Part shown: piece by piece, positions 34,494 through 43,183 of the stretch
How the letters are laid out: every line of letters begins with the position of its first letter
Position numbering within the stretch: the stretch's first letter is position 1
Source of the DNA: an uncultured Faecalicatena sp.
GTDB lineage: Bacteria > Bacillota > Clostridia > Lachnospirales > Lachnospiraceae
Assembly (NCBI GenBank): GCA_948468385.1
Contig: CAOKHZ010000017.1
Coordinates: 1-64,000, forward strand
Length of the DNA stretch: 64,000 nucleotides
Reading direction: 5' to 3'
Translations under genes and position numbers: made by a program
The notes under the pieces: model-generated
What the model saw: only the letters and a program-made list of their open reading frames with translations
Database searches by the model: none
What the model was told of the DNA's origin: nothing

Positions 34494-35513
34494 ATGTACG
34501 ACCCCATGATTCGCGAAATATTTCCCGACAGAACGTCCATTCCGCTTGATTATGCCTTTTCTTCTTCACCTTCAGAAAATCACGCGAACGGCGTTCCTAC
34601 CTATCCGACATTGGAAGATCTTTTCTTCCCTAACTCCAAATATGCGTTGGACTACCTGAAAGGGGACTACGATTTGTCTTATTCGTTATCGCACTATGGT
34701 GAAAATTTTTTCCCCTCTTTCTTCACCCGGAAAAACCTCCTTTACCTGCAATTACTATGTTCCGTAACATTCCCGGAAAGCCATTACACCCGGCGCAGCG
34801 ACCTCTCTTCCTACCTTCTGGCACAGACGTTCTGGGGAAAAGGGATTCTTCGTTATGAACAAAGGGAATATGAATTGTTTCCCGACGACCTCTTTCTAAT
34901 CGACTGCCGAAAAGACCATGAATATTTTGCCGACGCAAACGAAGGTTGGGGGTATCGTTTTCTCCATTTTGACGGTGTCTCTATGCCCGGATACTACAGC
35001 CAGATTGCCGCCGGCCAAAATGTCAAGTTTACATTTCATAAGAATTCTCATTTTCAAGAATTGCTCAAAGAACTTATTCTGACAAATTATAATTCTGAAC
35101 CAACCAAAGATATTATTACAAATCGGATTCTCACTGACATGCTTACGGAAATTTTATGTCAATGCCCGCAGTACCAAGAAACAGAACTGCCTCCTGTCAT
35201 CGCGGATTTATGCAACTTTCTACAGAAGTCATTCCGAGAAAAGCTGACGCTTGACCAAATTGCAGAGGAAGTAAAACTAAGCAAATACTACATGAGCCGT
35301 GAATTTAAAAAATATACCGGAAAGACGATTTTCAACTACATCATAGACTGCCGCATCGCCCTCGCCCAAAGAATGCTTCGCTACAGCGACACGCCAATCA
35401 ACGAAATCGCGGAATATGTCGGCTTCGAGGATCACAACGGATTTTACCGCGCGTTCCAACAACGGGAGGAAATGTCCCCTTCCGCATATCGAAAATATTG
35501 GAATACATTTTAG
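34494..35513 (+). CDS. AraC family transcriptional regulator (probable rhamnoside-use activator)
   Basis: 339 residues from the ATG at 34494 with AGGAGG six bases upstream; the longer frame from 34425 lacks a ribosome site. An N-terminal ligand-binding region with cupin character (LFLIDCRKDHEYFADANEGW, YRFLHFDG) is followed by the two AraC helix-turn-helix motifs (LTLDQIAEEVKLSKYYMSREF and INEIAEYVGFEDHNGFYRAF). It diverges from the GPH symporter and GH106 genes, and probably activates them on binding a breakdown sugar; the ligand is not known. Confidence 0.9.
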   Translation: MYDPMIREIFPDRTSIPLDYAFSSSPSENHANGVPTYPTLEDLFFPNSKYALDYLKGDYDLSYSLSHYGENFFPSFFTRKNLLYLQLLCSVTFPESHYTRRSDLSSYLLAQTFWGKGILRYEQREYELFPDDLFLIDCRKDHEYFADANEGWGYRFLHFDGVSMPGYYSQIAAGQNVKFTFHKNSHFQELLKELILTNYNSEPTKDIITNRILTDMLTEILCQCPQYQETELPPVIADLCNFLQKSFREKLTLDQIAEEVKLSKYYMSREFKKYTGKTIFNYIIDCRIALAQRMLRYSDTPINEIAEYVGFEDHNGFYRAFQQREEMSPSAYRKYWNTF

Positions 35514-35598
35514 TTCTTCCTTTGGGCGGGCGCTTACGCGTCCGTCAGGGTATATCAGGGTATCCCCCCGGGTTCCCGTTCATTTCATGCTAAAAAGA

Positions 35599-35627
35599 TT
35601 GACATTTTCCCCGCATGATGATATTCT
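35599..35627 (+). promoter_or_regulatory. Promoter of glutamate 5-kinase gene
   Basis: A perfect TTGACA (35599-35604) and TATTCT (35622-35627), 17 bp apart, 85 bp before the start codon. Confidence 0.65.
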
Positions 35628-35712
35628 TTCAATCGGAAAAATATTTTCGGCATTTATTATTTTCATGATAAACGAAAAGACAAAAAAGTTCAAGAAACCG
35701 AGGTAGAAAAAA

Positions 35713-36510
35713 ATGACTCATTATCATAATCGTATCGTGGTCAAGGTCGGAACCTCCACCCTGACGAACGAAATGGGACTAAGCGACTTCAAGGCCTTTG
35801 ACAAGCTCGCCTGCGTCCTATCGGACATCCAAAACAAAGGCTACGAGGTGATTTTAGTTTCCTCCGGCGCCATCGCGGTGGGCATGCACAAGCTGGGAAT
35901 GAAGACAAAGCCGGAAAGCATGCGCTTAAAGCAAGCGGCGGCCGCCGTCGGCCAGTGTAGGATTATGTTCTTGTATGACAAGTTTTTCGGCGACTATGAC
36001 AAGACGATCGGCCAAATTTTGTTAAACGCGGAGGACATTGAGAAAGAGGACAAGAAAGAAAACCTCATCAACACGTTTAACGCCCTTTTAGAAATGAACG
36101 TGATTCCCGTGGTAAATGAAAATGATTCCGTCAGTTATTCGGAAATCGAGTCCGAGGAAAGGCTGTTTGGCGACAACGACATGCTGTCGGCGGTCGTGGC
36201 GGTACTTTGCCAGGCTTCCAAGCTGATCATCCTCTCCGACATCGAAGGCTTGTATGACAAAGATCCACGGCTGTTTCCCGATGCCAAACTGATTTCCAGG
36301 ATAGAACACATTGACGAAAGCCTATACCAGGCGGCCGGAAGTGCCGGCTCGAGACGCGGCACGGGCGGCATGAAAACAAAACTGCAGGCCGCCACGCTGG
36401 CGGTCAACCAGGGGATTGAAACCGTGATTACGAACGGGAAACACCCGGAAAGAATTTATGACATCGTCGAAGGGAAAGAAGCGGGAACGAGGTTTATCGG
36501 GAAACTATAA
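35713..36510 (+). CDS. proB: Glutamate 5-kinase
   Basis: 265 residues covering only the amino acid kinase domain: IVVKVGTSTLT, VSSGAIAVGMHKLG, PVVNENDSVS, FGDNDMLSA and GTGGMKTKLQAA. It phosphorylates glutamate to gamma-glutamyl phosphate, the first step of proline synthesis. The C-terminal PUA domain of the E. coli enzyme (367 residues) is absent, as in many Firmicutes. The usual neighbour proA is not next to it; a strong stem-loop directly follows, so it is a single-gene unit with its own promoter. Confidence 0.93.
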   Translation: MTHYHNRIVVKVGTSTLTNEMGLSDFKAFDKLACVLSDIQNKGYEVILVSSGAIAVGMHKLGMKTKPESMRLKQAAAAVGQCRIMFLYDKFFGDYDKTIGQILLNAEDIEKEDKKENLINTFNALLEMNVIPVVNENDSVSYSEIESEERLFGDNDMLSAVVAVLCQASKLIILSDIEGLYDKDPRLFPDAKLISRIEHIDESLYQAAGSAGSRRGTGGMKTKLQAATLAVNQGIETVITNGKHPERIYDIVEGKEAGTRFIGKL

Positions 36511-36515
36511 CGTTG

Positions 36516-36546
36516 ATGAACAGACGGCAACACGCCGTCTGTTCAT
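36516..36546 (+). terminator. Perfect stem-loop after proB
   Basis: ATGAACAGACGGC, loop AACAC, GCCGTCTGTTCAT: a perfect 13-bp stem starting six bases after the proB stop. The following bases (TGATGCTAAAG) contain no T-run. Confidence 0.6.
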
Positions 36547-36634
36547 TGATGCTAAAGTCCCCTCTCCTTATCCCTTATCGCGCCTTCAAATCTCATTACA
36601 TGCAACACTCCATGATATCATGGAATCAGATCTT

Positions 36635-36718
36635 TTACCCAAGTAACTCCGCCCGCTGCCCGTTAGGCAGGGCGTAAATGTCATCAATCGTATAAAGTAC
36701 TTTCTGCGCTAAAGACAT
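36635..36718 (-). pseudogene. Truncated Uma2 family endonuclease, N-terminal stump
   Basis: A 27-codon frame starting at 36718 with GAGGA eight bases upstream reads MSLAQKVLYTIDDIYALPNG then QRAELLG and stops. This is the conserved opening of Uma2 family restriction-endonuclease-fold proteins (YTIxDIYALPxGxRAELIDG), which are normally about 190 residues. Nothing recognisable follows; instead a 16-bp palindrome TCCATGATATCATGGA lies at 36609-36624. It sits 57 bp after the GAF/HD-GYP gene in the same orientation. Confidence 0.6.
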
Positions 36719-36775
36719 AGGTCACGTCCTCATTTCTATTCATTTTTTTCTTTTTCTTATCATGTGATATTGGGG

Positions 36776-38236
36776 TCATCCTTCCCAGCACCGGCTCTCT
36801 TCAAACAACCGAACCAGTTCTTCGTCCAACTTGCCGCCCTTCGCGTCCGTTTTCAAAATGTCCAGCGCCACCTCCGGCGTTTTTGCCTTTTTATAGGGGC
36901 GGTCGGCGGCAGTCAACGCGTCATAAATGTCCAGTATCGTGAGGATGCGCACTTCCAGCGGAATCTCATCCCCTTGTAAATGTCGCGGATACCCTTTTCC
37001 ATTCAGCAATTCATGATGGGACGAAGCCCATTCGCATACATGGGAAAGCTCCTTGGAAAACCGTATCTCGGACAATAGCCTACCCGTAACCGACACATGC
37101 GATTCAATCACTTTGCGCTCTTCGTCGGAGAGCGTCCCCCGAGGAATGAAAAGCATCGCCTTTTCTTCCGGCTCAAGCCACGGCCGTTGACCGCCCTCGT
37201 CACGGTATGTACGACCGGACAAGACTTCCACTGCCTCCTTCTGCTCGTCCGTAAGCGGCCTGCCGATATTCAATTCCCCAATTAAATTTTCCGCCTCCCT
37301 CGTCGCGGCCAGCAATCCCTCATAATCCTCCGAAGACATGTCGCCTTTCAAATGTTCAATCTCACCTTTCAGGCGAATGATTTCCATGCGATGTAAAAAT
37401 GCCTCGTGCTGTTCGGGGCGCAGTCTTGACGGCTTGTCCATCACTTCCAGTGGAATCACCAGCTTGCCGATGTCATGAAGCCACACGCTCATCAACAATT
37501 CCTCCCTGCGTTGCGGCGAAAAGAACGTCGCCCCCTCCCCCTTCTTCGCCCGTGCATTTAGATAGTCAATAAATTTCTCACAATATGCCGCCATGTGGCG
37601 CGTATGGTTCCCCGTATATGGACTGCGCTGGTCAATGGCGGACGACATCGTTCGCACGAAGGAATGAACGAGTTCCTTGATTTCCTGAATATAACGCACG
37701 TTTTGAATCGTGATGGCCGCTTGTGAGGCCACCGACTCAAGCACCAGCGTCATGTCCTCCGAAAACGGGCACACGGCTCCGCTTTCATCCTGCGCGTTAA
37801 TCAACTGCAACACGCCAAGTTTTTCCCCTTCCCGGTTGCTCATCGGCACCACCAGCATGGACCGCGTATGGTAGCCGGTCATCGCGTCATAACGGATGGG
37901 ACCGGAAAAATCATATTCCGCGCATTCCCGCACGTCGGCAACGCACACGGTTCGATCTTCCAACAAGGCCAGCGCGCACACATTTTCCTTCTTTAACGGA
38001 ACCGGCGGCAAGGTTGGCTTCGTCCCGGACGGCCCCTCGTAAGTTCCCATCGTGTCATTCCGCATGATTTCGAAATGCAGCGCGCCATCCTTCAACAAAT
38101 ACAACGTTCCTGCGTCACAATGCGCAAGTTCCATCACATTGGACAAAATTTCCTCCAAAAGCTTGTCTAGATTTCGCTCGGCAGACAAAGAGACCCCGAT
38201 CTGCAAAATTCGTTTGACGTTCTCCCGGCTTAGCAC
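36776..38236 (-). CDS. GAF and HD-GYP domain phosphodiesterase
   Basis: 486 residues from a GTG start that overlaps the previous stop by seven bases, with GAGGGG eight bases upstream. Residues about 10-175 form a GAF sensor domain (DAGTLYLLKDG, SMLVVPMSNREGEKLGVLQLIN). The rest is an HD-GYP domain: HTRHMAAYCE, WLHDIGKLVIP (HD), a long helical insertion, then HHELLNGKGYP and LTILDIYDALTAADRPYK. HD-GYP enzymes cleave cyclic di-GMP or other cyclic dinucleotides; NGKGYP replaces the more common DGxGYP. Last intact gene of the cyclase operon, so it may respond to or break down the nucleotide made by the cyclase. Confidence 0.9.
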   Translation of the reverse strand: MLSRENVKRILQIGVSLSAERNLDKLLEEILSNVMELAHCDAGTLYLLKDGALHFEIMRNDTMGTYEGPSGTKPTLPPVPLKKENVCALALLEDRTVCVADVRECAEYDFSGPIRYDAMTGYHTRSMLVVPMSNREGEKLGVLQLINAQDESGAVCPFSEDMTLVLESVASQAAITIQNVRYIQEIKELVHSFVRTMSSAIDQRSPYTGNHTRHMAAYCEKFIDYLNARAKKGEGATFFSPQRREELLMSVWLHDIGKLVIPLEVMDKPSRLRPEQHEAFLHRMEIIRLKGEIEHLKGDMSSEDYEGLLAATREAENLIGELNIGRPLTDEQKEAVEVLSGRTYRDEGGQRPWLEPEEKAMLFIPRGTLSDEERKVIESHVSVTGRLLSEIRFSKELSHVCEWASSHHELLNGKGYPRHLQGDEIPLEVRILTILDIYDALTAADRPYKKAKTPEVALDILKTDAKGGKLDEELVRLFEESRCWEG

Positions 38237-39066
38237 AACTTCATCCCCTCTCTGGCAAATATAACGGCTCCATCCTCTTTCTTCGCCGTCTCTTCCAACC
38301 GTTGTAAAAACATATCTTCATATTCCGCGTTGTAATGCATCATCACGACCTTTTCCGCCCGCGCCGCACGTCGCACCGCCACGCCCTGCTCCCATGTCGA
38401 ATGCCCCCAGCCGGCTTTCAAATCTTCCTTCGTAAATCCCGCATCCCACAACAATAAATCCGTTTCTTCCGCAAATTTTTCCAAACGCCGCGATGTCTTT
38501 TCGTCCGTCTCACAATCCAAGGCATAAACAAGGCTTTTTATCATGCCGTCCATGCTCTTGCCGTCGATTCGATACAAGACGCTCCCACCCGGATGATTTC
38601 CTTCCATCGTGTCCACCGTAAGGCCATTCAGGGAAAATTTCTCTCCCGGCCGTAATTCATGAAAGAACACCTTCGCCGCAAAATCTGAAAATCCCACCGG
38701 CCAATATGGCGGGCCAATCAATGTTTTCAAATGTCGTTCAAAGCCCGTCGAGCCATATAAATGAATCTCCGTTTCCGAATCATAAAATGGCTGAAACGCG
38801 GGCAATCCCTGCACATGGTCAAGGTGCAGGTGACTCAACAAAATGTCCACCCGCCTAATGGGCACGTCCGAACTCCCGCGCCCGTCAACCGCCGTTTTGC
38901 GCCCCAGACCTGCAATGCCGCTCCCCGCGTCTAGTATGACGATTCCCCCACCATACGTAAGGGACACGCAGGACGTATTGCCGCCGTATTTTAAAAACCG
39001 CTCCTCCGACCGTGGAAACGAGCCACGGCTGCCCCAAATTTCCAACTGCCAATTCTCCTTGTCCAT
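38230..39066 (-). CDS. Metallo-beta-lactamase-fold hydrolase
   Basis: 278 residues with the zinc motif HLHLDHVQGLPAF, a second ligand region GNHPGGSVLYR, LLWDAGF (Asp ligand) and a C-terminal MMHYNAEYED. The start WGSRGSFPR and GGNTSC motif match a subgroup near cyclic-nucleotide phosphodiesterases and the PhnP/ribonuclease Z superfamily. It follows the cyclase gene after 27 bp (AAAGGAG before the ATG) and overlaps the GAF/HD-GYP gene. In this setting a role as phosphodiesterase that destroys the cyclase product is plausible but not shown. Confidence 0.85.
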   Translation of the reverse strand: MDKENWQLEIWGSRGSFPRSEERFLKYGGNTSCVSLTYGGGIVILDAGSGIAGLGRKTAVDGRGSSDVPIRRVDILLSHLHLDHVQGLPAFQPFYDSETEIHLYGSTGFERHLKTLIGPPYWPVGFSDFAAKVFFHELRPGEKFSLNGLTVDTMEGNHPGGSVLYRIDGKSMDGMIKSLVYALDCETDEKTSRRLEKFAEETDLLLWDAGFTKEDLKAGWGHSTWEQGVAVRRAARAEKVVMMHYNAEYEDMFLQRLEETAKKEDGAVIFAREGMKLC

Positions 39067-39093
39067 TCCCGCTCCTTTCCACCGTCAACGCGC

Positions 39094-40896
39094 TCAACCT
39101 TCATTTTCCATGATTTCATCCAACGTCAACACCTCGAACCCTTCCGTCTTGCCTTTCAATTTCACCGTTCCTCCCAGCGAAGTCGTTTTAACCCGCCCCT
39201 CCAACGCGTCGGCCACCGCGCGGGAAATGTAAATGGTTCCGCCGGGCGCGTTCGCCTCCAGCCGGGCCGCGGTATTTACCGTGTCCCCGATGGCCGTGTA
39301 GTCCATGCGATTTGGCGAGCCGATATTTCCCACCACGGCCTCCCCGAAATGGATGCCGATGCCAAAGGACACCGTCTGTCCATATTGCTCTGACAATTCC
39401 TCGCAAAGCGCCTTCGAACCGGCCACCATGTCCCGGGCCGCGCGTGCCGCGTGCATGACGGCATCCTCATCCTTCAACGGCGCCCCCCAGAACGCCATGG
39501 CCGCGTCACCCACGAACTTGTCCAGCGTGCCGCCGTTTTTCAAGATGCATTCCGATATCAGCGTCAAATAACGATTCAAAATTGCCACCACTTGAGGTGG
39601 CGCAAGTTTTTCCGACATGGTGGTAAACCCGCGCACGTCCACGAACAGCACGGCGATTTCTGTCATATTTCCACCCAATTGCAAGGCATCCTTTCCTTCC
39701 TTTAAAAGCTTGGCGACGATTTCCGGCGCCACGTAGCGTTTGAACGTGTTCGTCACCGCCTGCCGCTCCCTTGCCGCCCGCACGTAATGCAAAACGATGC
39801 CCCCGGCATACAAAATCGTCACTCCCACCGGAACCCACGACACGTGTAACACCCAGCCCGCGCGGTACAATCCGATGCAAGACAACACAAAGCCGCCGCC
39901 AAGAACGATCCAGAAAATCGTCGAAAACCTCAACGACCTTCTTTGGAACACCATGGCCGCAAGTAACAAAATCATGGCCAAGATTGCCAACTGTACCCCG
40001 TCACCAACCTCACGCTTATAGTCCTCCCACAAAAGAACCTGCACCGCGTTGGCCTGATATTCCACCCCGTACATTTGCCGCGCGTGGTCAATGGCCGTGA
40101 AATATGCATCCTGCAAGCCGGCCGCCCAGGGACCTATTAACACGATTTTGTCATCAAAATATTCTGCCGGTACCTCTCCTTCCAGCACGTCCACCATGGA
40201 CACCGCATAAAAATCCTCGGGTTCCCCGCAATATGGCAAATACCAAAATCCCCATCGGTCAGTCGGCGGCTCCAAGACTGCCGTCTCACCCCGTGACCTC
40301 CGATAGCGGTTGGCGACGGCTAGCGCCATGGAGTCAACCTCTTCCCCGTCGGGCAAACGAACGAACAGCAAATGATGACGAAGAATCCCGTCACTGTCCA
40401 ACATGGCATTGATATGGGCGCATTCTGTCGCTTCCTTCAACGCCTGATATGGCTCGCCGAACGCCGAAACATAAAACGCATCCATCCTATATCCGCCGTC
40501 CACTTCCGAAATGTCGATTCCATACTGCGCGGCACTCGCAACGATAACGTTCCCATACCGCCCAGCCGCTTCCGCCAACCGCTTGTCCTCCTCTTCGTCC
40601 GATTCCCCGCTAAACAAAATGTCAACGCCAATGACCGCCGGACGACACTCTTCCGACACGTTCAACGTTTCCAACGTCCGGGCAATGCCCTCCCTGCTCC
40701 ACTGCTGGTAAGGCCCATACGCGTCCAACGCTTTCTGGTCGATGCCGATAATGACGATGTTTCCGTCCGTCGCCACGCGCTCCTGATATAATGCGTCCGA
40801 AACGGCCAAATCCGGCCGATCCAGCACGCCAACCCCCGTCAAAAAAACCATCACCACGACAATGATACAACTGATGATAAAATCCCGCCCCTTCAT
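39094..40896 (-). CDS. CHASE2-domain class III nucleotide cyclase
   Basis: About 600 residues from the ATG at 40896 (GAGG nearby; an in-frame ATG at 40926 lacks a ribosome site). An N-terminal helix (IISCIIVVVMVFLTGVG) leads to an extracellular CHASE2 sensor domain (about 25-320; VIIGIDQKALDAYGPY, VLIGPWAAGLQDAYFTAIDH), three more helices, and a class III cyclase domain: FVDVRGFTTMSE (metal Asp), TLDKFVGDAAMAFWGAP (substrate Lys and metal Asp), FGIGIHFGEAVVGNIGSP and DYTAIGDTVNTAARLE. The Lys in DKFVGD favours adenine, so cyclic AMP is the likely product. First gene of a three-gene signalling operon; divergent from an orphan gene. Confidence 0.9.
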   Translation of the reverse strand: MKGRDFIISCIIVVVMVFLTGVGVLDRPDLAVSDALYQERVATDGNIVIIGIDQKALDAYGPYQQWSREGIARTLETLNVSEECRPAVIGVDILFSGESDEEEDKRLAEAAGRYGNVIVASAAQYGIDISEVDGGYRMDAFYVSAFGEPYQALKEATECAHINAMLDSDGILRHHLLFVRLPDGEEVDSMALAVANRYRRSRGETAVLEPPTDRWGFWYLPYCGEPEDFYAVSMVDVLEGEVPAEYFDDKIVLIGPWAAGLQDAYFTAIDHARQMYGVEYQANAVQVLLWEDYKREVGDGVQLAILAMILLLAAMVFQRRSLRFSTIFWIVLGGGFVLSCIGLYRAGWVLHVSWVPVGVTILYAGGIVLHYVRAARERQAVTNTFKRYVAPEIVAKLLKEGKDALQLGGNMTEIAVLFVDVRGFTTMSEKLAPPQVVAILNRYLTLISECILKNGGTLDKFVGDAAMAFWGAPLKDEDAVMHAARAARDMVAGSKALCEELSEQYGQTVSFGIGIHFGEAVVGNIGSPNRMDYTAIGDTVNTAARLEANAPGGTIYISRAVADALEGRVKTTSLGGTVKLKGKTEGFEVLTLDEIMENEG

Positions 40897-40960
40897 AGGC
40901 CACCTCACACTCCCGCCATTTTTCATGAGTTTTTCGCAAGTCTCATTCCATATCTATTAC

Positions 40961-40989
40961 ATTTTACTAAAGGAAGGAACAAAATGCAA
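40961..40989 (-). promoter_or_regulatory. Promoter of the cyclase operon
   Basis: Minus-strand TTGCAT (40984-40989) and TAAAAT (40961-40966) with 17-bp spacing. The -10 is set in the context TTCCTTTAGTAAAATG, the mirror of the divergent promoter. Confidence 0.6.
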
Positions 40990-41005
40990 GAAAACCGTGT
41001 ATAGC

Positions 41006-41034
41006 TTGAAAAAGAACTTTTCCTTTAGTATAAT
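41006..41034 (+). promoter_or_regulatory. Promoter of the orphan gene at 41072
   Basis: TTGAAA (41006-41011) and TATAAT (41029-41034) with 17-bp spacing. The -10 lies in TTCCTTTAGTATAATG, matching the divergent promoter in inverted orientation (perfect ACTAAAGGAA/TTCCTTTAGT arms at 40966-40975 and 41020-41029). Confidence 0.7.
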
Positions 41035-41071
41035 GAGACTAATCATAATTTTCTATCAGGGAGGGAACGAA

Positions 41072-42112
41072 ATGGACGTATTTGACAATGGCAACGGAGA
41101 CATCTGGGGCAGGGGCAAATCCAGGGACAAGCTGATGAAGCTCCCCATCAATCACACGTTTTCCTGGGGTGCGGACGAGCTTTTCATCCCGGCGATTTAT
41201 TACAACGACTCCACCGTCGTCATGGACGTTTGCACCCATTTTTCGGTATCGGACATGCATGTCTTCCTCCAAAAATGGAATCTGGAGCGGCGACTTTCCT
41301 TAAAGACGCACGAAGATTATGAGGAAATGGAGGCCGACAATCCGGCCTGCAAGAATTTTGCGGCCGACTTGTGCCTTGACGGGCAACCTTTAACGTCACG
41401 GATGATCGCCTGCATCCTCTGGTATCCCGTGGAGTTTTTACAAACGGAAGCCCAAAAAGCGGGAGAAACCGGCGACGCTTGGGGCAATGACGCGGACGCG
41501 GAAAAATTAATGGCCGCCTATGGGTGTGACCGGACGCTCTGCTGGCATTTTGAACGACTGCATTTTCGCTGGAAGCAGCCCCCGGCACGCACGCCGCAAG
41601 AGATTTCGCTCACGCTGCGCGCACGCGAGATTTCCATCACCACGGATTATTTTACGACAGACGCGTCTCAGACTTTTCCCAGGGAAATCAAGACCACACA
41701 CCCAATGACCGGGCAGGAATACGTGCTGACCTTGTATGGGTGCGAACAACTTCGGCAAAGCTTTGACGGCATCGGAGAAAAGGGCGTATGTTATCCCGAA
41801 TGTATACAGACGCTTTCCTACGGCGTGTCGCCGGAAATAGAGAAAAACGTGCTCTATGTCTGCGATCAGTCGCAGGGGGATTCTCCACGAAATAAAGAAC
41901 CAGATGAACCGGAAAATGACGGCACAAGTTCCTCCGATGCTTGCGCGGGCAAGGACGGCCCGACAGCCGTCTTCCTCGCCGGGACGAGCCCCATCCCCGG
42001 CCGCCACATGGCCTATTCCGCCCTACATTTCACGCCCGTCAAGGAAGTACGGTGGCGAATCACGTTCCACATAAGAACCGTAGAGGACATGGAAATCTGT
42101 ATTTCCCTATGA
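41072..42112 (+). CDS. Protein of unknown function
   Basis: 346 residues from the ATG at 41072 with AGGGAGG upstream; the frame is open much further upstream but there crosses the promoter. I do not recognise the family. The protein is soluble, without signal peptide or membrane helix, rich in Trp, Cys and acidic residues. It has PINHTFSWGADELFIPAIYY near the start, a central HFERLHFRWK segment, and a low-complexity stretch near 275-305 (KEPDEPENDGTSSSDACAG) before a final KEVRWRITFHI block. Its promoter mirrors that of the divergent cyclase operon, so a link to cyclic-nucleotide signalling is possible. It could be an effector or simply a neighbour. Confidence 0.75.
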   Translation: MDVFDNGNGDIWGRGKSRDKLMKLPINHTFSWGADELFIPAIYYNDSTVVMDVCTHFSVSDMHVFLQKWNLERRLSLKTHEDYEEMEADNPACKNFAADLCLDGQPLTSRMIACILWYPVEFLQTEAQKAGETGDAWGNDADAEKLMAAYGCDRTLCWHFERLHFRWKQPPARTPQEISLTLRAREISITTDYFTTDASQTFPREIKTTHPMTGQEYVLTLYGCEQLRQSFDGIGEKGVCYPECIQTLSYGVSPEIEKNVLYVCDQSQGDSPRNKEPDEPENDGTSSSDACAGKDGPTAVFLAGTSPIPGRHMAYSALHFTPVKEVRWRITFHIRTVEDMEICISL

Positions 42113-42130
42113 CTACGTCAACAGAACAAC

Positions 42131-42150
42131 GAGTCCGGCTTGCCGGACTC
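42131..42150. terminator. Stem-loop between convergent genes
   Basis: GAGTCCGG, loop CTTG, CCGGACTC: perfect 8-bp stem 18 bp after the orphan gene stop and 40 bp before the end of the convergent hydrolase gene. No T-run. Confidence 0.45.
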
Positions 42151-42188
42151 TCGTGCCGGAACGCGGCTGCGTCAGCTAACTTTACCGA

Positions 42189-43172
42189 TTATAACGTAGC
42201 CGTTTTCCTTTCGCAATCTTCATCTATCGTCCCCACGTATTTCCCCAAAAATGCAAACACCCTTTTCCAGTATTCCTCCGGCTGTGCCTGCCTCGACTCC
42301 CCATGACCCGCCCGCTTTGCCACGAAGCATTCTTTCGGGCAGGTGGCCGCCTCGTACAAGGGCTTTAACATCTCGTAAGGCACCAGGGAGTCTTTCTTTC
42401 CATGGATGAACATCAAGGGAATTTTACATTTCGCCACCTGTTTTAAGGCACTGGCCTCCTTCAGGCCATATCCCGCCCTGATTTTGGCAAACATGTCCAT
42501 CATGTGCAATAATGGAAAGGACGGAAGGTGGTACAACATTTTCAACTGATAATGGAATTCATCCCACGCGGAAGTATAACCGCAATCCTCGACAATGGCG
42601 CAAACTTGCGGGGGAAGCTTTTCCCCCGAAGTCATCATCACCATGGCACCGCCCATGGAAATGCCCAGAAGCACGATTTTCTCCGCCCGCTCCTCACTGA
42701 CCAGATGCTCGGCCCAGCGAACAACGTCACGCCTGTCCGGCCAGCCCATTCCTATGTATTTGCCCTCGCTCCTACCATGACCACGGGCGTCCGGCATCAA
42801 AACCTGATATCCCCGCCCATAAAACTCACGGGCAAAGTCGGCCATTTCCTCGGCATGTCCCGTATATCCATGACATAAGACGACCCAGGGCCCTCCTTCC
42901 GGATTTTTCAACAGAATGCCCCGCAGACGCAGACCGTCCTCGGAAAAAATCGTCCGCTCTTGCGTCTTTTGTTTTTTCAGCCAGTCCATGTCACGACTCA
43001 CCGTGGACGGAGGCACGTCATCGCTCGGCTGATTGTGCGGCGCGGAAAATATCTTCGTCTTGTCCACCGTCTGAGTCAGGCAAAGACGATAGAAAAAGTC
43101 TCCCGCCCCCAGGGCGGCCAAAGATGCCGTCAAGCCCCCTCCCAAAACGGCCAGCTTCATCTTTTTCTTCAT
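42189..43172 (-). CDS. Alpha/beta hydrolase (serine aminopeptidase S33-like)
   Basis: 327 residues. An N-terminal hydrophobic segment (LAVLGGGLTASLAALGAGDFFY) may anchor or export the protein. The hydrolase fold shows VVLCHGYTGHAEEM (oxyanion), MPDARGHGRSEG, the nucleophile elbow GISMGGAMV (Ser), and the acid and His in IHGKKDSLVPY and RAGHGES. Relatives act as lipases, esterases or acyl-peptidases. It begins 11 bp after a GPH sugar symporter gene, so the two are co-transcribed; removal of ester groups from imported glycans is one possibility. Confidence 0.88.
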   Translation of the reverse strand: MKKKMKLAVLGGGLTASLAALGAGDFFYRLCLTQTVDKTKIFSAPHNQPSDDVPPSTVSRDMDWLKKQKTQERTIFSEDGLRLRGILLKNPEGGPWVVLCHGYTGHAEEMADFAREFYGRGYQVLMPDARGHGRSEGKYIGMGWPDRRDVVRWAEHLVSEERAEKIVLLGISMGGAMVMMTSGEKLPPQVCAIVEDCGYTSAWDEFHYQLKMLYHLPSFPLLHMMDMFAKIRAGYGLKEASALKQVAKCKIPLMFIHGKKDSLVPYEMLKPLYEAATCPKECFVAKRAGHGESRQAQPEEYWKRVFAFLGKYVGTIDEDCERKTATL

Positions 43173-43183
43173 GTCATCGCCTC

